A DNA stretch of 36,256 nucleotides from an uncultured Christensenellaceae bacterium (GCA_910588465.1 CAJUOP010000020.1:1-36256); one strand, 5' to 3'. Positions 6,649 through 14,962 are shown, numbered from the stretch's first letter. Notes: generated from the sequence alone by a model not told the origin. Numbers and translations are program-made.

Positions 6649-8394
6649 TCAGCCCGCAAACTGCGCGGAATACAGCGCGGCGTAAAATCCGCCCTTTTTC
6701 AAAAGCTCGCCGTGCGTGCCCTGCTCCACGATATGCCCCGCGTCCATCACCAAAATCACGTCGGCGTTCTGAATGGTGGAAAGGCGGTGCGCCACGATAA
6801 AGCACGTTCTGCCCTCCATCAGCTTTCCGAAGGCGTCCTGCACCTTTTGCTCGGTGCGGGTATCGATGGAGCTCGTCGCCTCGTCCAGAATGAGCACGGG
6901 CGGCTTACACAGCATCACGCGCGCGATGCACAGCAGCTGCCGCTGCCCTTGCGAGAGCGAGCCGCCCTCCGAAAGCACCGTATCGTACCCGTCGGGAAGC
7001 CGCTTGATAAACGAATGCGCGTGCGCCGCCTTCGCCGCGGCGATCATCTCCTCCTCCGTGCAGTCGGGCGCGCCCATGCACAAATTTTCGCGCACGGTCG
7101 CCTGCTTTAACCAGGTTTCCTGCAACACCATGCCGAAATTTTTGCGCAGCGACTCCCGCTTTAACTCCCGCACGTCCCGTCCGTCCACTGAAATGCTTCC
7201 GCCGTTTACGTCGTAAAAGCGCATTAAAAGGTTGATCAGCGTCGTCTTGCCGCAGCCCGTCGGACCCACGATCGCCACGCGCTGCCCCGCCTTCACCTTT
7301 AAATTCAGCCCCTCGATGAGCGGGCGCTCGGGCGTGTAAGAAAATTCCACGCCGTCGAGGGTCACCTCGCCCTCGGCAACGCCTAACGTTGCGTTTCCGT
7401 CCTGCGGCTCTTCCTCTTCCTCGATGAGCGCGAACAGACGGGAAGCGCACGCAAGCGCGTTCTGAAACTCGGAAACCACCTCAGAAATTTCGTTAAACGG
7501 CTTGGTGTATTGATTGGCGTAAGAAAGAAAGGCGGAAAGCTTCCCTACCGTAAAGGGCACCGCCGCACCCGCCGTCCAGATTACGCAAAGCGAGCCCGCC
7601 AGCGCCACCGCCGCATACACCACCGAGTTGATGAACCGCGTGGAAGGATTTGTGGTGGACGAAAAGAATATGGCGCGGAAGGAAGCGTTTTTCAACTCCT
7701 CGTTCAGCTCGCGGAAGCGCTCTTCGTTCTCGTCCTCGTGCGTGTATGCCTTAACCACCTTTAAATTGCCGATCATCTCGTCGACGAACGCCGTCTGGTC
7801 GGCGCGCGCCGCCGACTGCTTGCGGAACATTTTATAGGTACGCGAGGCAATAAACCGAGAGACGAACAGCGAAAGCGGCGTAATGCAGAATACGACGAGC
7901 GCGATTTCCCAGCGCATGAACAGCATGATCCCCAGCACGCCCGCAATGGTGGAAACGCCCGTAAACAGCTGCGTGAACCCGAGCAGAAGTCCGTCCGAAA
8001 ACTGTTCCGCGTCGCTGATGATCACGCTTGCGATTTCGCCGTAGGAGCGGCTGTCGATATATTTCAGCGGCAGACGCTCGATCTTTAAAAACGCGTCTTG
8101 CCGCACGTCCGCAAGCACGTGGTAGGCAATGCGGTTATTGCAAAAGCTCATCAGCCACTGCGAAAGCGACGCGGCGGCGATGCACACGCCGATCGCAAAA
8201 AACAGGCGGTACATGGCGGGATAGTCCACGTTGTTTTCGCCTACGATACAGTCGATGGCAAGCCCCGCAAAGTAGGGCGCGGCAAGCTGCGCGGCAACCG
8301 TGATCAAAGCCAGAACTACGGTAAACGTAAGAAATACCCAATAGGGTCTTAAATATCGGAGGATCTTTAAAAACGTTCCGTCCCGCTTTTTCAT
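6649..8394 (-). CDS. ABC exporter, catalytically competent half of a heterodimer
   Basis: 581 residues: six-helix membrane domain (about 15-310) and nucleotide-binding domain (about 345-581). All catalytic elements are canonical: Walker A GPTGCGKTT (377-385), signature LSQGQ (480-484), Walker B with catalytic Glu505 and switch His536. Its ATG overlaps the stop of the partner gene as ATGA, so the two are made together. The pattern matches heterodimeric exporters such as TM287/288 or BmrCD, in which one half carries the competent site. The substrate cannot be read from sequence; multidrug, lipid or peptide export are all possible. A strong terminator follows the stop codon. Confidence 0.9.
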   Translation of the reverse strand: MKKRDGTFLKILRYLRPYWVFLTFTVVLALITVAAQLAAPYFAGLAIDCIVGENNVDYPAMYRLFFAIGVCIAAASLSQWLMSFCNNRIAYHVLADVRQDAFLKIERLPLKYIDSRSYGEIASVIISDAEQFSDGLLLGFTQLFTGVSTIAGVLGIMLFMRWEIALVVFCITPLSLFVSRFIASRTYKMFRKQSAARADQTAFVDEMIGNLKVVKAYTHEDENEERFRELNEELKNASFRAIFFSSTTNPSTRFINSVVYAAVALAGSLCVIWTAGAAVPFTVGKLSAFLSYANQYTKPFNEISEVVSEFQNALACASRLFALIEEEEEPQDGNATLGVAEGEVTLDGVEFSYTPERPLIEGLNLKVKAGQRVAIVGPTGCGKTTLINLLMRFYDVNGGSISVDGRDVRELKRESLRKNFGMVLQETWLKQATVRENLCMGAPDCTEEEMIAAAKAAHAHSFIKRLPDGYDTVLSEGGSLSQGQRQLLCIARVMLCKPPVLILDEATSSIDTRTEQKVQDAFGKLMEGRTCFIVAHRLSTIQNADVILVMDAGHIVEQGTHGELLKKGGFYAALYSAQFAG

Positions 8395-10106
8395 ACGTCC
8401 TCCTCCTTAAATTGCGTGTGATAAATTTCGCGGTAAAGGTCGCAGGAGGCGTAAAGCTCTTTATGCGTGCCCATGCCCGCGATCCCGCCGTCGTCGAGCA
8501 CGACGATTTTATCCGCGTGCTTCACCGAAGCCGCCCGCTGCGACACGATGAACACGGTGCAATCAAGCTGCTTTAACGCCGCGCGGAGCTTCGCGTCCGT
8601 CGCGTAGTCGAGCGCGGAAGCAGAGTCGTCCAATATCAGAATGTCGGGCTTGCGCACGAGGGCGCGCGCGATGGTAAGTCGCTGCCGCTGTCCGCCTGAA
8701 AGGTTCTTCCCCTCCTGCGCCACCTCGCCGTCCAGACCGCCCTTCGCCGCCACCACGTCCTCCGCCTGCGCCGTGCGAATGCAGGACAAAAGCTCCGCGT
8801 CCGTCGCGTTCCCGTTCCCCCACAGCAAGTTGGAACGAACGGTGCCGCGGAAAAGCACCGCCTTTTGCGGGACGATCGCCACCGCCTCGCGCAACGCTTC
8901 GGCGGGGATCGCGTTCACGTCCGTGCCGTTCACCAGCACCCGCCCCGCGCTTGCTTCGTAAAAACGGGGAATGAGGTGCACGAGCGAGCTCTTCCCCGAG
9001 CCCGTGCCTCCCAGGATCCCCACCGTTTCGCCGCGACGCACCGAAAAGGTGATGTTGTCGAGCGCGGGCTCTCCCCCGCCCGCATAGGTAAACGCAACGT
9101 CCTCGAAGCGCACGGCGGTATCCTCTTCCTTTTCCCCTGCTGCGAGAGAAAGCACGGAGGGCTCGCCCTCGACGTCGAGCGCCTTGCCGATCCGCTTTTG
9201 ACAGGAAACCGCCTTCGTGATCGTCACGATCAAATTCGCCAGCTTGATCAGCTCCACCAAAATCATGGAGAGGTAGCCGTAAAGCGAGATCACGCCGCCC
9301 TGCATCAGCGCGCCGCCGTTCACTCTGCCCGCCGCCGCCCACAGCAACGCGATAACCGCGACGTTTACCAAAATATAGGTAAACGGATTTGTAAGCGCGG
9401 CGATCCGCCCCACCTTTTTCTGCGCCGAACGCAGCGCGCCGTTGCGCTCGCGAAAGAGCGCGGTTTCGCTCTCCTCCTTGCAGAACGCGCGCACCACGCG
9501 CACTCCCGCCAGATTCTCGCGCGCGGACAAAAACACCTTGTCGAGCTTTTCCTGCACGCGCTGATACAGGGGGATACAAGCCGCCATTACCGCGAACACC
9601 ACCAGCGCCAGCAGGGGAATGACCCCCGCGAACACGAGGGCGGAAACGGGGTCGACCGTAAACGCCATGATCATGGCGCCGAACACGATAAACGGCGAAC
9701 GCAAAAACAGACGCAGGGTCATGTTTACCCCCGTCTGCACCTGATTGATATCGCTGGTCATGCGCGTGATCATGGTGGAGGTGCCCGTCTCGTCGATCTG
9801 GGCATAGGAGAGCGATTGCAGCTTACAAAAGAGCCGCTCGCGCAAAGCGGCGGAAGCCCCCACCGCGGCGCGCGCCGCAAAATACTGCGCCGTGAGCGAA
9901 AAGCCGAGCCCCACCGCCCCCAGCGCCACCAAAATCAGGCAGCCGTACAAAATGTAAGAAACGTCGCCCGAAGAGATCCCGTTGTTCACGATCGCGCCCA
10001 CAATCAAGGGTACGACAAGCTCCAGGCTCGCTTCCAGCAATTTAAAGAGCGGCGCAAGCACCGTCTCCTTTTTGTAAGATTTCAAGCAAGAAAAAAGATG
10101 CTTCAA
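8391..10106 (-). CDS. ABC exporter, degenerate-site half of a heterodimer
   Basis: 571 residues: membrane domain (about 15-300) and nucleotide-binding domain (about 332-571). Walker A GGTGSGKS (366-373) and signature LSGGQ (469-473) are intact. The catalytic Glu after Walker B is Asp494 (ILDDSASALD) and the switch His is Gln523 (FIVSQRAAS). These two changes define the degenerate site of heterodimeric exporters, as in TM287. The start is TTG with GAGG about 9 bases upstream; the alignment of MKHLFSCLKSYKK with TM287-type N-termini supports it. It begins 12 bases after the CaCA exchanger stop with no terminator between, so it is probably co-transcribed behind the Mn2+ riboswitch. Confidence 0.9.
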   Translation of the reverse strand: MKHLFSCLKSYKKETVLAPLFKLLEASLELVVPLIVGAIVNNGISSGDVSYILYGCLILVALGAVGLGFSLTAQYFAARAAVGASAALRERLFCKLQSLSYAQIDETGTSTMITRMTSDINQVQTGVNMTLRLFLRSPFIVFGAMIMAFTVDPVSALVFAGVIPLLALVVFAVMAACIPLYQRVQEKLDKVFLSARENLAGVRVVRAFCKEESETALFRERNGALRSAQKKVGRIAALTNPFTYILVNVAVIALLWAAAGRVNGGALMQGGVISLYGYLSMILVELIKLANLIVTITKAVSCQKRIGKALDVEGEPSVLSLAAGEKEEDTAVRFEDVAFTYAGGGEPALDNITFSVRRGETVGILGGTGSGKSSLVHLIPRFYEASAGRVLVNGTDVNAIPAEALREAVAIVPQKAVLFRGTVRSNLLWGNGNATDAELLSCIRTAQAEDVVAAKGGLDGEVAQEGKNLSGGQRQRLTIARALVRKPDILILDDSASALDYATDAKLRAALKQLDCTVFIVSQRAASVKHADKIVVLDDGGIAGMGTHKELYASCDLYREIYHTQFKEEDV

Positions 10107-10118
10107 AAGTAAAACCTC

Positions 10119-11141
10119 TTATAACTGAAACAAATAAACGTAGTACCCTAAAAAGCAGCCGAGCAGGACGATCCCCGCAAATTTTCCCAGCTTCCTTTGG
10201 GGCAGAAGCGCAAAGAAAAACAACAGCACCGCCGCGCCGAGCGCGACCAGCGCGTCGATCAGGTTTGCCTCCAGCGTAAACGAGAGCGGAAAGACGAGCG
10301 ACGAAACGCCCGCAATCAGCAGCACGTTAAAAATGTTGCTTCCTATGACATTGCCGATGGCGATATCCGTTTCGCCCTTTGCCGCCGCCACGACGGAGGT
10401 GACGAGCTCCGGCAGCGAGGTGCCGACGGCGACCACGGTAAGCGCGATGATCCGCTCGGGAACGTGAAAGTAATGCGCGATATACTTTGCGCCCTCCACG
10501 AACAGCGTGCCGCCCCCCGCGACCATGCCCAGCCCGAGCAAGGTAAGGCAGATCAAAAACCAGGTTTTTTCGCACATTCCCTCGTACCAAAGGCGCAGCT
10601 TGCTTTTGGGCTTTTCCGCTTTCGGTTCGACGGCAGGCTGAGCGGGAACGCTCTTTTCGAGCGCGGGCTCCGCCTTAATCTGCTTTTTCGCCTTTAACAC
10701 CAAAACCGTAATATAACCGACAAACAGCAAAACGAGAATCAACCCGTCCCACCATTCGAGCGCGCGCCCCCACACGCCCAGCCCGACCAGCAGCCCGCCC
10801 GATAAGATCAGAACGGGGAAGTCCAGCTTTAGCGAATCGCGCTGCACGGGAATTTCGTGGATCAGCGCGGAAATGCCCAAAATCAGCAAAATGTTTGCGA
10901 TATTGCTCCCCACCACGTTTCCCACGGCGATTTCCGTGGATTTACCGATCGCCGAAGCGACGGAAACGGCAAGCTCGGGCGCGCTCGTGCCGAACGCAAC
11001 GACAGTAAGCCCCACGATAAGCGCGGGGATCTTACACTTTTGCGCGATCCCCGCCGCGCCGTCTACAAACCAGTCGGCGCCCTTTACCAAGAGGGCAAGC
11101 CCCAAAAGCAGCAGAAACACCCATAAGATAAGCAGTCCCAT
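10119..11141 (-). CDS. yrbG: CaCA-family cation exchanger (YrbG-like), behind a Mn2+ riboswitch
   Basis: 340 residues in two homologous membrane halves, each with the alpha-repeat signature: GTSAPELAVSV then GNVVGSNIANILL in the first, GTSLPELVTSV then GNVIGSNIFNVLL in the second. A charged cytoplasmic loop (about 150-185) separates them. The family exchanges Ca2+ (sometimes other divalents) for Na+, K+ or H+. The upstream yybP-ykoY riboswitch suggests this member exports Mn2+, or Mn2+ as well as Ca2+ (inference). The start ATG has AAAGGAG 7 bases upstream. It is the first gene of a probable operon with the ABC exporter pair. Confidence 0.88.
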   Translation of the reverse strand: MGLLILWVFLLLLGLALLVKGADWFVDGAAGIAQKCKIPALIVGLTVVAFGTSAPELAVSVASAIGKSTEIAVGNVVGSNIANILLILGISALIHEIPVQRDSLKLDFPVLILSGGLLVGLGVWGRALEWWDGLILVLLFVGYITVLVLKAKKQIKAEPALEKSVPAQPAVEPKAEKPKSKLRLWYEGMCEKTWFLICLTLLGLGMVAGGGTLFVEGAKYIAHYFHVPERIIALTVVAVGTSLPELVTSVVAAAKGETDIAIGNVIGSNIFNVLLIAGVSSLVFPLSFTLEANLIDALVALGAAVLLFFFALLPQRKLGKFAGIVLLGCFLGYYVYLFQL

Positions 11142-11147
11142 ACCCTA

Positions 11148-11287
11148 AACTCCTTTCCGCCTATGCGCGGACGCAAAAATTTTTCGCCGAAAGTCTTGTC
11201 GTTTTAAAAACCGCCGCGACACGGGTTTCCCCGGGGTATGTTGCCGCGAACGCCTTTTGCCCAAGCAAAAAGGACTACTCCCTTCCG
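11148..11287 (-). ncRNA. yybP-ykoY Mn2+ riboswitch before the CaCA exchanger
   Basis: The aptamer spans about 11287 to 11185. The conserved 5' element GGGAGTAG follows the P1 strand CGGAA. A CCTTTTTGC/GCAAAAGG hairpin follows, then CAACATA, and the 3' element ACAAGAC before the P1 partner TTTCGG. These are the Mn2+-binding loops of the yybP-ykoY class. After the aptamer there is no T-run, but GCGGAAAGGAG at the ribosome site is nearly complementary to the P1 3' strand CTTTCGGC. This suggests translational control: without Mn2+ the P1 strand masks the ribosome site, with Mn2+ it is released (inference). Confidence 0.82.
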
Positions 11288-11299
11288 AGCCTCTATCCG

Positions 11300-11317
11300 A
11301 AAAACGGTCAGACCGTT
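11300..11317 (-). terminator. weak terminator-like hairpin at the end of the acyltransferase gene
   Basis: AACGG/CCGTT arms around a five-base loop that contains the TGA stop, followed by a short T-run. The stem is only five pairs, so readthrough into the Mn2+ riboswitch is likely; I see no separate promoter for that riboswitch. Confidence 0.35.
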
Positions 11318-12627
11318 GTTTCCGTAATTTCTTCCGATTTTTCCGCCTCGTGCGAGGCGTGCAGCTTTTCCTGCGCAAACTTGTAAATCTCTTCGGTCGC
11401 GAACGAAAGCTTCGTAAGCTGATCGCGCAGATTCACGGGGTGCAGCCAATAGCTGTCGTCCGCGGTGGAAATATCCACGCAATCGCCGAACACGTTCTTT
11501 TTATATTTCTTTTTGTTATACGGATAATCGTATTCGATATGCACGCTTTCCAGCTCCGTTCCCGCCCAACTCAGCGAAAGCTTTTCGCCGTACGCCGTAC
11601 ATTCGAGAAAGGTTCCCTCGCACGTTTGCACCAGCTTTCCCCGCCCCTGGTCGTAAAACCGTTTGGCGTTGGGCAAGGTATGCACGGTCACCTCGTCCTC
11701 GAAGCGGTAGCTGCCCGCGCGCACCTCGCGGCGCACGTTCTCGCGCTCCCACGCCGTCCAGTCGGGAATATGCGTAAACTCCGTTTCGCCCTCCTCGGCG
11801 GCAAGCTCGCCGTAGAGCCCCATTTGCCAGCTCTTTCCGCAGGACGCGCACCACAGCCGCGTGCCCTCCGAATACATTTGAAATTCCCGCATGCAGTGCG
11901 GGCATTGATATAAAATATTGTGCAAGCCGTTTGCCCGACGGGGATTGTCGATTTCTATTTTCATATCCCGCTGATAGGCAAAATCGTCCAGATACAGCTT
12001 TTCGCGGATGCGCGCGTTGAGCTCCGTCACGGAGATTTCGCTCAGCTCGCCCGCGCCCGCCACCAACTCCAATTCCGCGTAAATGGGCGGCTTTTTATCC
12101 TCTTTGTTCCACTGCGGCGCCGTGATAAAGTTTCCGTGCATACGCAGCGCCACGACGGGCACCTTTAACAGCTTGGCGATTTTGGCAAGCGAATCGGGCA
12201 GAAAGGAAGTCACTCCGTCCAACGAATAGCGCGCCTCGGGGTACATGCATACGATCCCGTAATGCTCCGCGCAATACTTCATGTTTCGGATCAAGTTATA
12301 ATCCTTAATGAACTTGCGCTTGCAGATGCTGCCCAGCTTTCTCATGAGCCAGTCGCCGATATCGCGCACGGCGTCGATCGCCACTACGTTGTTCGCATTG
12401 TAAGGCGCAACCGCCTTATACATGACGGGGAAGTCAATAAGCCCCGCGTGCGTGCACAGCAGCAGATAGGGCGGTTTTAAATATTCCGTTCCGATTTTAC
12501 GAATTGTGATTTTTCTGCCGCGATAGTACGGCTTCATGGCGAATTCCCGCCCGATCCACATCCAGAATCTGCTCGGCTTTAACGGCTTGCGCGTAAAGTC
12601 GTATCTTTGAATCTTTTTTCCTGACAC
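11308..12627 (-). CDS. PlsC-like acyltransferase with C-terminal zinc ribbon
   Basis: 439 residues. The N-terminal domain (about 30-215) carries the glycerolipid acyltransferase motifs HAGLID (HX4D, His60-Asp65) and YPEARYS (129-135, the FPEG-like block), so it probably transfers an acyl group to lysophosphatidate or a related acceptor. Unlike ordinary PlsC (about 200-250 residues), it continues with a zinc ribbon (Cys242/245 and Cys260/263) and a roughly 160-residue beta-rich tail with no recognised family. No transmembrane segment is obvious. The start is GTG with GAGGTAA upstream and a perfect promoter at 12649-12677. The acceptor substrate is not readable. Confidence 0.8.
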   Translation of the reverse strand: MSGKKIQRYDFTRKPLKPSRFWMWIGREFAMKPYYRGRKITIRKIGTEYLKPPYLLLCTHAGLIDFPVMYKAVAPYNANNVVAIDAVRDIGDWLMRKLGSICKRKFIKDYNLIRNMKYCAEHYGIVCMYPEARYSLDGVTSFLPDSLAKIAKLLKVPVVALRMHGNFITAPQWNKEDKKPPIYAELELVAGAGELSEISVTELNARIREKLYLDDFAYQRDMKIEIDNPRRANGLHNILYQCPHCMREFQMYSEGTRLWCASCGKSWQMGLYGELAAEEGETEFTHIPDWTAWERENVRREVRAGSYRFEDEVTVHTLPNAKRFYDQGRGKLVQTCEGTFLECTAYGEKLSLSWAGTELESVHIEYDYPYNKKKYKKNVFGDCVDISTADDSYWLHPVNLRDQLTKLSFATEEIYKFAQEKLHASHEAEKSEEITETTV

Positions 12628-12648
12628 GTGCGTTACCTCTGTTTCACA

Positions 12649-12677
12649 ATTATATCAACAGCAAAAAAGAATGTCAA
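12649..12677 (-). promoter_or_regulatory. promoter of the acyltransferase gene
   Basis: TTGACA (12672-12677), a 17-base spacer and TATAAT (12649-12654), about 20 bases upstream of the GTG start and directly after mntP. Confidence 0.85.
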
Positions 12678-12690
12678 GTGCGGTAATCAA

Positions 12691-13275
12691 TTATATGTAC
12701 GATTGCAATAAAATTTTAACGCCGATCAGCAACAGGATCGTTCCGCCCGCCGTCTCCGCACGGTCGGCAAGCCTATCTCCCGTGCGCTTGCCCGCCCAAA
12801 GCGCGGCGAGCGAGAGCGCAGCCGTCGTCTCGCCGATGAGAAACGCGCACGCCAGCACGTGGTCGGGAAGCCCCCGCGCGGTCTCGGCGGCGAGCAGCGT
12901 TACCCCCACGGCAAGCGCGTCGATGCTGGTGGCGATCGCCTGCAGAATCACCTGCCCCGCCCCCGTGCGGCGCTTTGTGCGGAGCACGGCTTTTCCGTCC
13001 TTGTGCGAAAGCCCCTCCGCGATCGTCTTTCCGCCCAAAAACGCAAGCAGCCCGAACGAGAGCCACGGCGCGACGATCCCCACTACGTTCGCCAGCGCAT
13101 AGCCGCAGTAATAGCCCGCGACGGGCATAAGAAACTGAAACAGCCCGAACGCGCCCGCGACAAACAGCGCCTTATAAAGCGGCATTTGCGGTTCGTTCAT
13201 GCCGTCCGTCAGCCCGACGGCGACCGCGTCCATCGACAGCGCGGCGCCGAGCAGCAGAATTTCCCAAATCGTCAC
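12691..13275 (-). CDS. mntP: MntP manganese efflux pump
   Basis: 194 residues, six predicted membrane helices. MntP exports Mn2+ when it is in excess. The N-terminal LLLGAALSMDAVAVGLTDG and the second-half ATSIDALAVGVTLL show the paired Asp-containing helices of the family (DUF204). I place the start at the GTG at 13275: GGGAGGGAA sits 5 bases upstream and the protein then begins MTIWEILLLG. A longer frame starting at 13344 would read through the riboswitch terminator hairpin and is not credible. The preceding yybP-ykoY riboswitch is the classical regulator of mntP. Confidence 0.93.
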   Translation of the reverse strand: MTIWEILLLGAALSMDAVAVGLTDGMNEPQMPLYKALFVAGAFGLFQFLMPVAGYYCGYALANVVGIVAPWLSFGLLAFLGGKTIAEGLSHKDGKAVLRTKRRTGAGQVILQAIATSIDALAVGVTLLAAETARGLPDHVLACAFLIGETTAALSLAALWAGKRTGDRLADRAETAGGTILLLIGVKILLQSYI

Positions 13276-13286
13276 GGTTCCCTCCC

Positions 13287-13429
13287 AAAAGAAAAGAGAC
13301 CTACGCGCACGGGGGTTCTGCCCAAAACAGAACGCCGCGCGCATAAGTCTCGTCGTTTCATATAACGCCCGCGTTTCCGCAAGATGTGGACGCTATCGCT
13401 CGCAAGAGCCGACTACTCCCCTATGTCTC
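13287..13429 (-). ncRNA. yybP-ykoY Mn2+ riboswitch with intrinsic terminator before mntP
   Basis: The aptamer runs from about 13429 to 13343: P1 strand CATA, conserved GGGGAGTAG, internal hairpins, the conserved ACGAGAC, and the P1 partner TATG. The same 3' strand (AGACTTATGCGCGC) can instead pair with GTGCGCGTAGGTCT to form a long hairpin (13297-13351) followed by CTTTTCTTTT, a terminator. The two structures exclude each other. The design therefore predicts a transcriptional ON switch: Mn2+ stabilises P1, prevents the terminator and allows mntP expression. The match to the class is direct; the mechanism is inferred. Confidence 0.88.
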
Positions 13430-13433
13430 TATT

Positions 13434-13463
13434 ATAGTATCACGCCCGCCGCAAAAATGTCAA
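13434..13463 (-). promoter_or_regulatory. promoter of the mntP riboswitch transcript
   Basis: TTGACA (13458-13463) lies just after the MATE stop codon. TACTAT (13434-13439) is 18 bases away and would start the RNA at the aptamer edge. A perfect TATAAT at 13431-13436 is 21 bases away and would start inside it. Confidence 0.6.
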
Positions 13464-13474
13464 CCGTTTTTCCG

Positions 13475-14809
13475 CTAATAACCGTACTTTTTCCGAAAGC
13501 CGAAAAAGAACGCCATCGTCACGCAGAAGGCGAGGATTTCCGCCGCCGTCGAAGCGAGCCAAACGCCCGTGATTCCCCACAGCATAGGCAACAGTAAAAC
13601 CGTTCCGCACTGGAACACCAGCGAGCGTAAAAAGGATATCAGCCCCGAAACGAGCCCGTTGTTCAGCGCGGTAAAATATGCCGAGCCGAACACGCTGAAT
13701 CCCATCAGCACGTATACGGGCGAATAAATGTAGATTCCGCGGCGGGTGAGCAGGTATATCTCCTCCGACGAAGCGAATATCTGCGCAAACGGCGAGGCGA
13801 GCGCTTCTCCCAATCCCGTAAGAATCAACCCCGCGATTCCCACAATTAAAAATCCCTTCCTCCGAAGATTTTTCAACTCGTCCGGATTTTCCGCTCCGTA
13901 ATGGTACCCCACGATGGGCGCGACCCCCAAAGAGAACCCGAAGAACGCGTTAAAGAAAATCGTGCTCATGTACATGATAATGCCGTATGCGATTACTCCG
14001 TTATCGCTTGCAAAGCGCAACAGCTGCATATTGTAAAAGATGCTTACAAGCGCGAACGAAATGTTGGAAAGCAGTTCCGAAGCGCCGTTTGTGCACGCGC
14101 GGACAAAATCGCGCAAGCTACAGCGGGGCTTGCCGAACCGCAGCAAGCTGTTGTTCCTGCACGAGAAATAAATTACGGGTAAAATTCCCCCCACCGCCTG
14201 CCCCGCCACGGTAGCGGCAGCCGCGCCAACCAGCCCCCAACGGAAACCGAGAATAAAAAGCGCGTCCAGCGCGGCGTTTACGCAGCCTGCGCCCACCGTA
14301 ACCAAAAACCCGAACGTGGCTTTTTCCGCCGTAATCGTAAAACTTTGAAAGGCGTATTGCAGCATCAAAAAGGGCATGCCGCACATGAGCACAAACCCGT
14401 ATACGACCGCGTTTTCCACCGTTTCGCGGGTGGCGTTATGCCCCAGCAGCTCCGCCATAGGGCGCAGAACCGCAACGCCGATTCCGCCGAACACAACCCC
14501 CGAAACGACGATGGCGATCAGCAAAAACGTAAAATATCCGCAGGCGCGCTCCCTGTCTCCCTCGCCCAGCGTTTTGGCGATGAGCGCGCTTCCTCCCGAA
14601 CCGAACATCAGCCCGATCGCGCCCAGAATAATGATGACGGGAAATATCAGATTAAGCCCCGCGAACGCGGTATCGCCCACCGCCTTGGAAACGAACACGC
14701 CGTCTACAATCGAATAAATGGAAGTGAACACCGCCATAACGACAGATGGCAGCGTAAAGAGAAATAATTTTTTATATGTGAAATGTTCGGACAATCCGAT
14801 GCGCTTCAT
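13475..14809 (-). CDS. MATE-family multidrug/metabolite efflux transporter
   Basis: 444 residues, twelve membrane helices in two homologous halves. MATE proteins expel cationic drugs or metabolites using Na+ or H+. The N-terminus FTYKKLFLFTLPSVVMAVFT and the following SIVDGVFVSKAVG are typical of the Clostridia/DinF-like branch. I use the ATG at 14809, which has GAGGTG 4 bases upstream. A longer frame from 14869 would pass through a terminator hairpin in the leader. The gene has a perfect promoter and a roughly 100-base leader with an inverted repeat and a terminator directly before the ribosome site, so expression is probably conditional. The substrate is unknown. Confidence 0.88.
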   Translation of the reverse strand: MKRIGLSEHFTYKKLFLFTLPSVVMAVFTSIYSIVDGVFVSKAVGDTAFAGLNLIFPVIIILGAIGLMFGSGGSALIAKTLGEGDRERACGYFTFLLIAIVVSGVVFGGIGVAVLRPMAELLGHNATRETVENAVVYGFVLMCGMPFLMLQYAFQSFTITAEKATFGFLVTVGAGCVNAALDALFILGFRWGLVGAAAATVAGQAVGGILPVIYFSCRNNSLLRFGKPRCSLRDFVRACTNGASELLSNISFALVSIFYNMQLLRFASDNGVIAYGIIMYMSTIFFNAFFGFSLGVAPIVGYHYGAENPDELKNLRRKGFLIVGIAGLILTGLGEALASPFAQIFASSEEIYLLTRRGIYIYSPVYVLMGFSVFGSAYFTALNNGLVSGLISFLRSLVFQCGTVLLLPMLWGITGVWLASTAAEILAFCVTMAFFFGFRKKYGY

Positions 14810-14820
14810 AATCACCTCAC

Positions 14821-14854
14821 AAAAAAAGCGCGCTCCGAATTTCTTCGAGCGCAC
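14821..14854 (-). terminator. leader terminator (attenuator) in front of the MATE gene
   Basis: GTGCGCTC pairs with GAGCGCGC (8 pairs, one wobble) and seven Ts follow, ending a few bases before the GAGGTG ribosome site. An overlapping alternative hairpin, TCGAG-TGCG-CTCGA (14845-14858), would block it, giving an antiterminator/terminator choice. Confidence 0.6.
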
Positions 14855-14872
14855 TCGACGTCTTTTCAACCG

Positions 14873-14890
14873 TTGTAATTGCGATTACAA
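14873..14890. promoter_or_regulatory. 18-base inverted repeat in the MATE leader, possible repressor operator
   Basis: TTGTAAT and ATTACAA arms flank a four-base centre, about 20-35 bases downstream of the expected transcription start. The shape suits a MarR- or TetR-type operator, or an RNA hairpin. No regulator gene is adjacent. Confidence 0.4.
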
Positions 14891-14914
14891 GTTCTCCGAC
14901 GACTTATCGTTACG

Positions 14915-14943
14915 ATTATATGGGATACTCAGGATTATGTCAA
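14915..14943 (-). promoter_or_regulatory. promoter of the MATE gene
   Basis: TTGACA (14938-14943), a 17-base spacer and TATAAT (14915-14920): perfect consensus. Confidence 0.88.
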
Positions 14944-14962
14944 ACGTTTTTACCGCGTTTTT

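Noticed and set aside
8865..10112. Long plus-strand frame of about 415 codons
   Set aside because: Antisense of the ABC exporter gene; GC-rich codon bias leaves the opposite strand open, and the product is His/Arg-rich nonsense.
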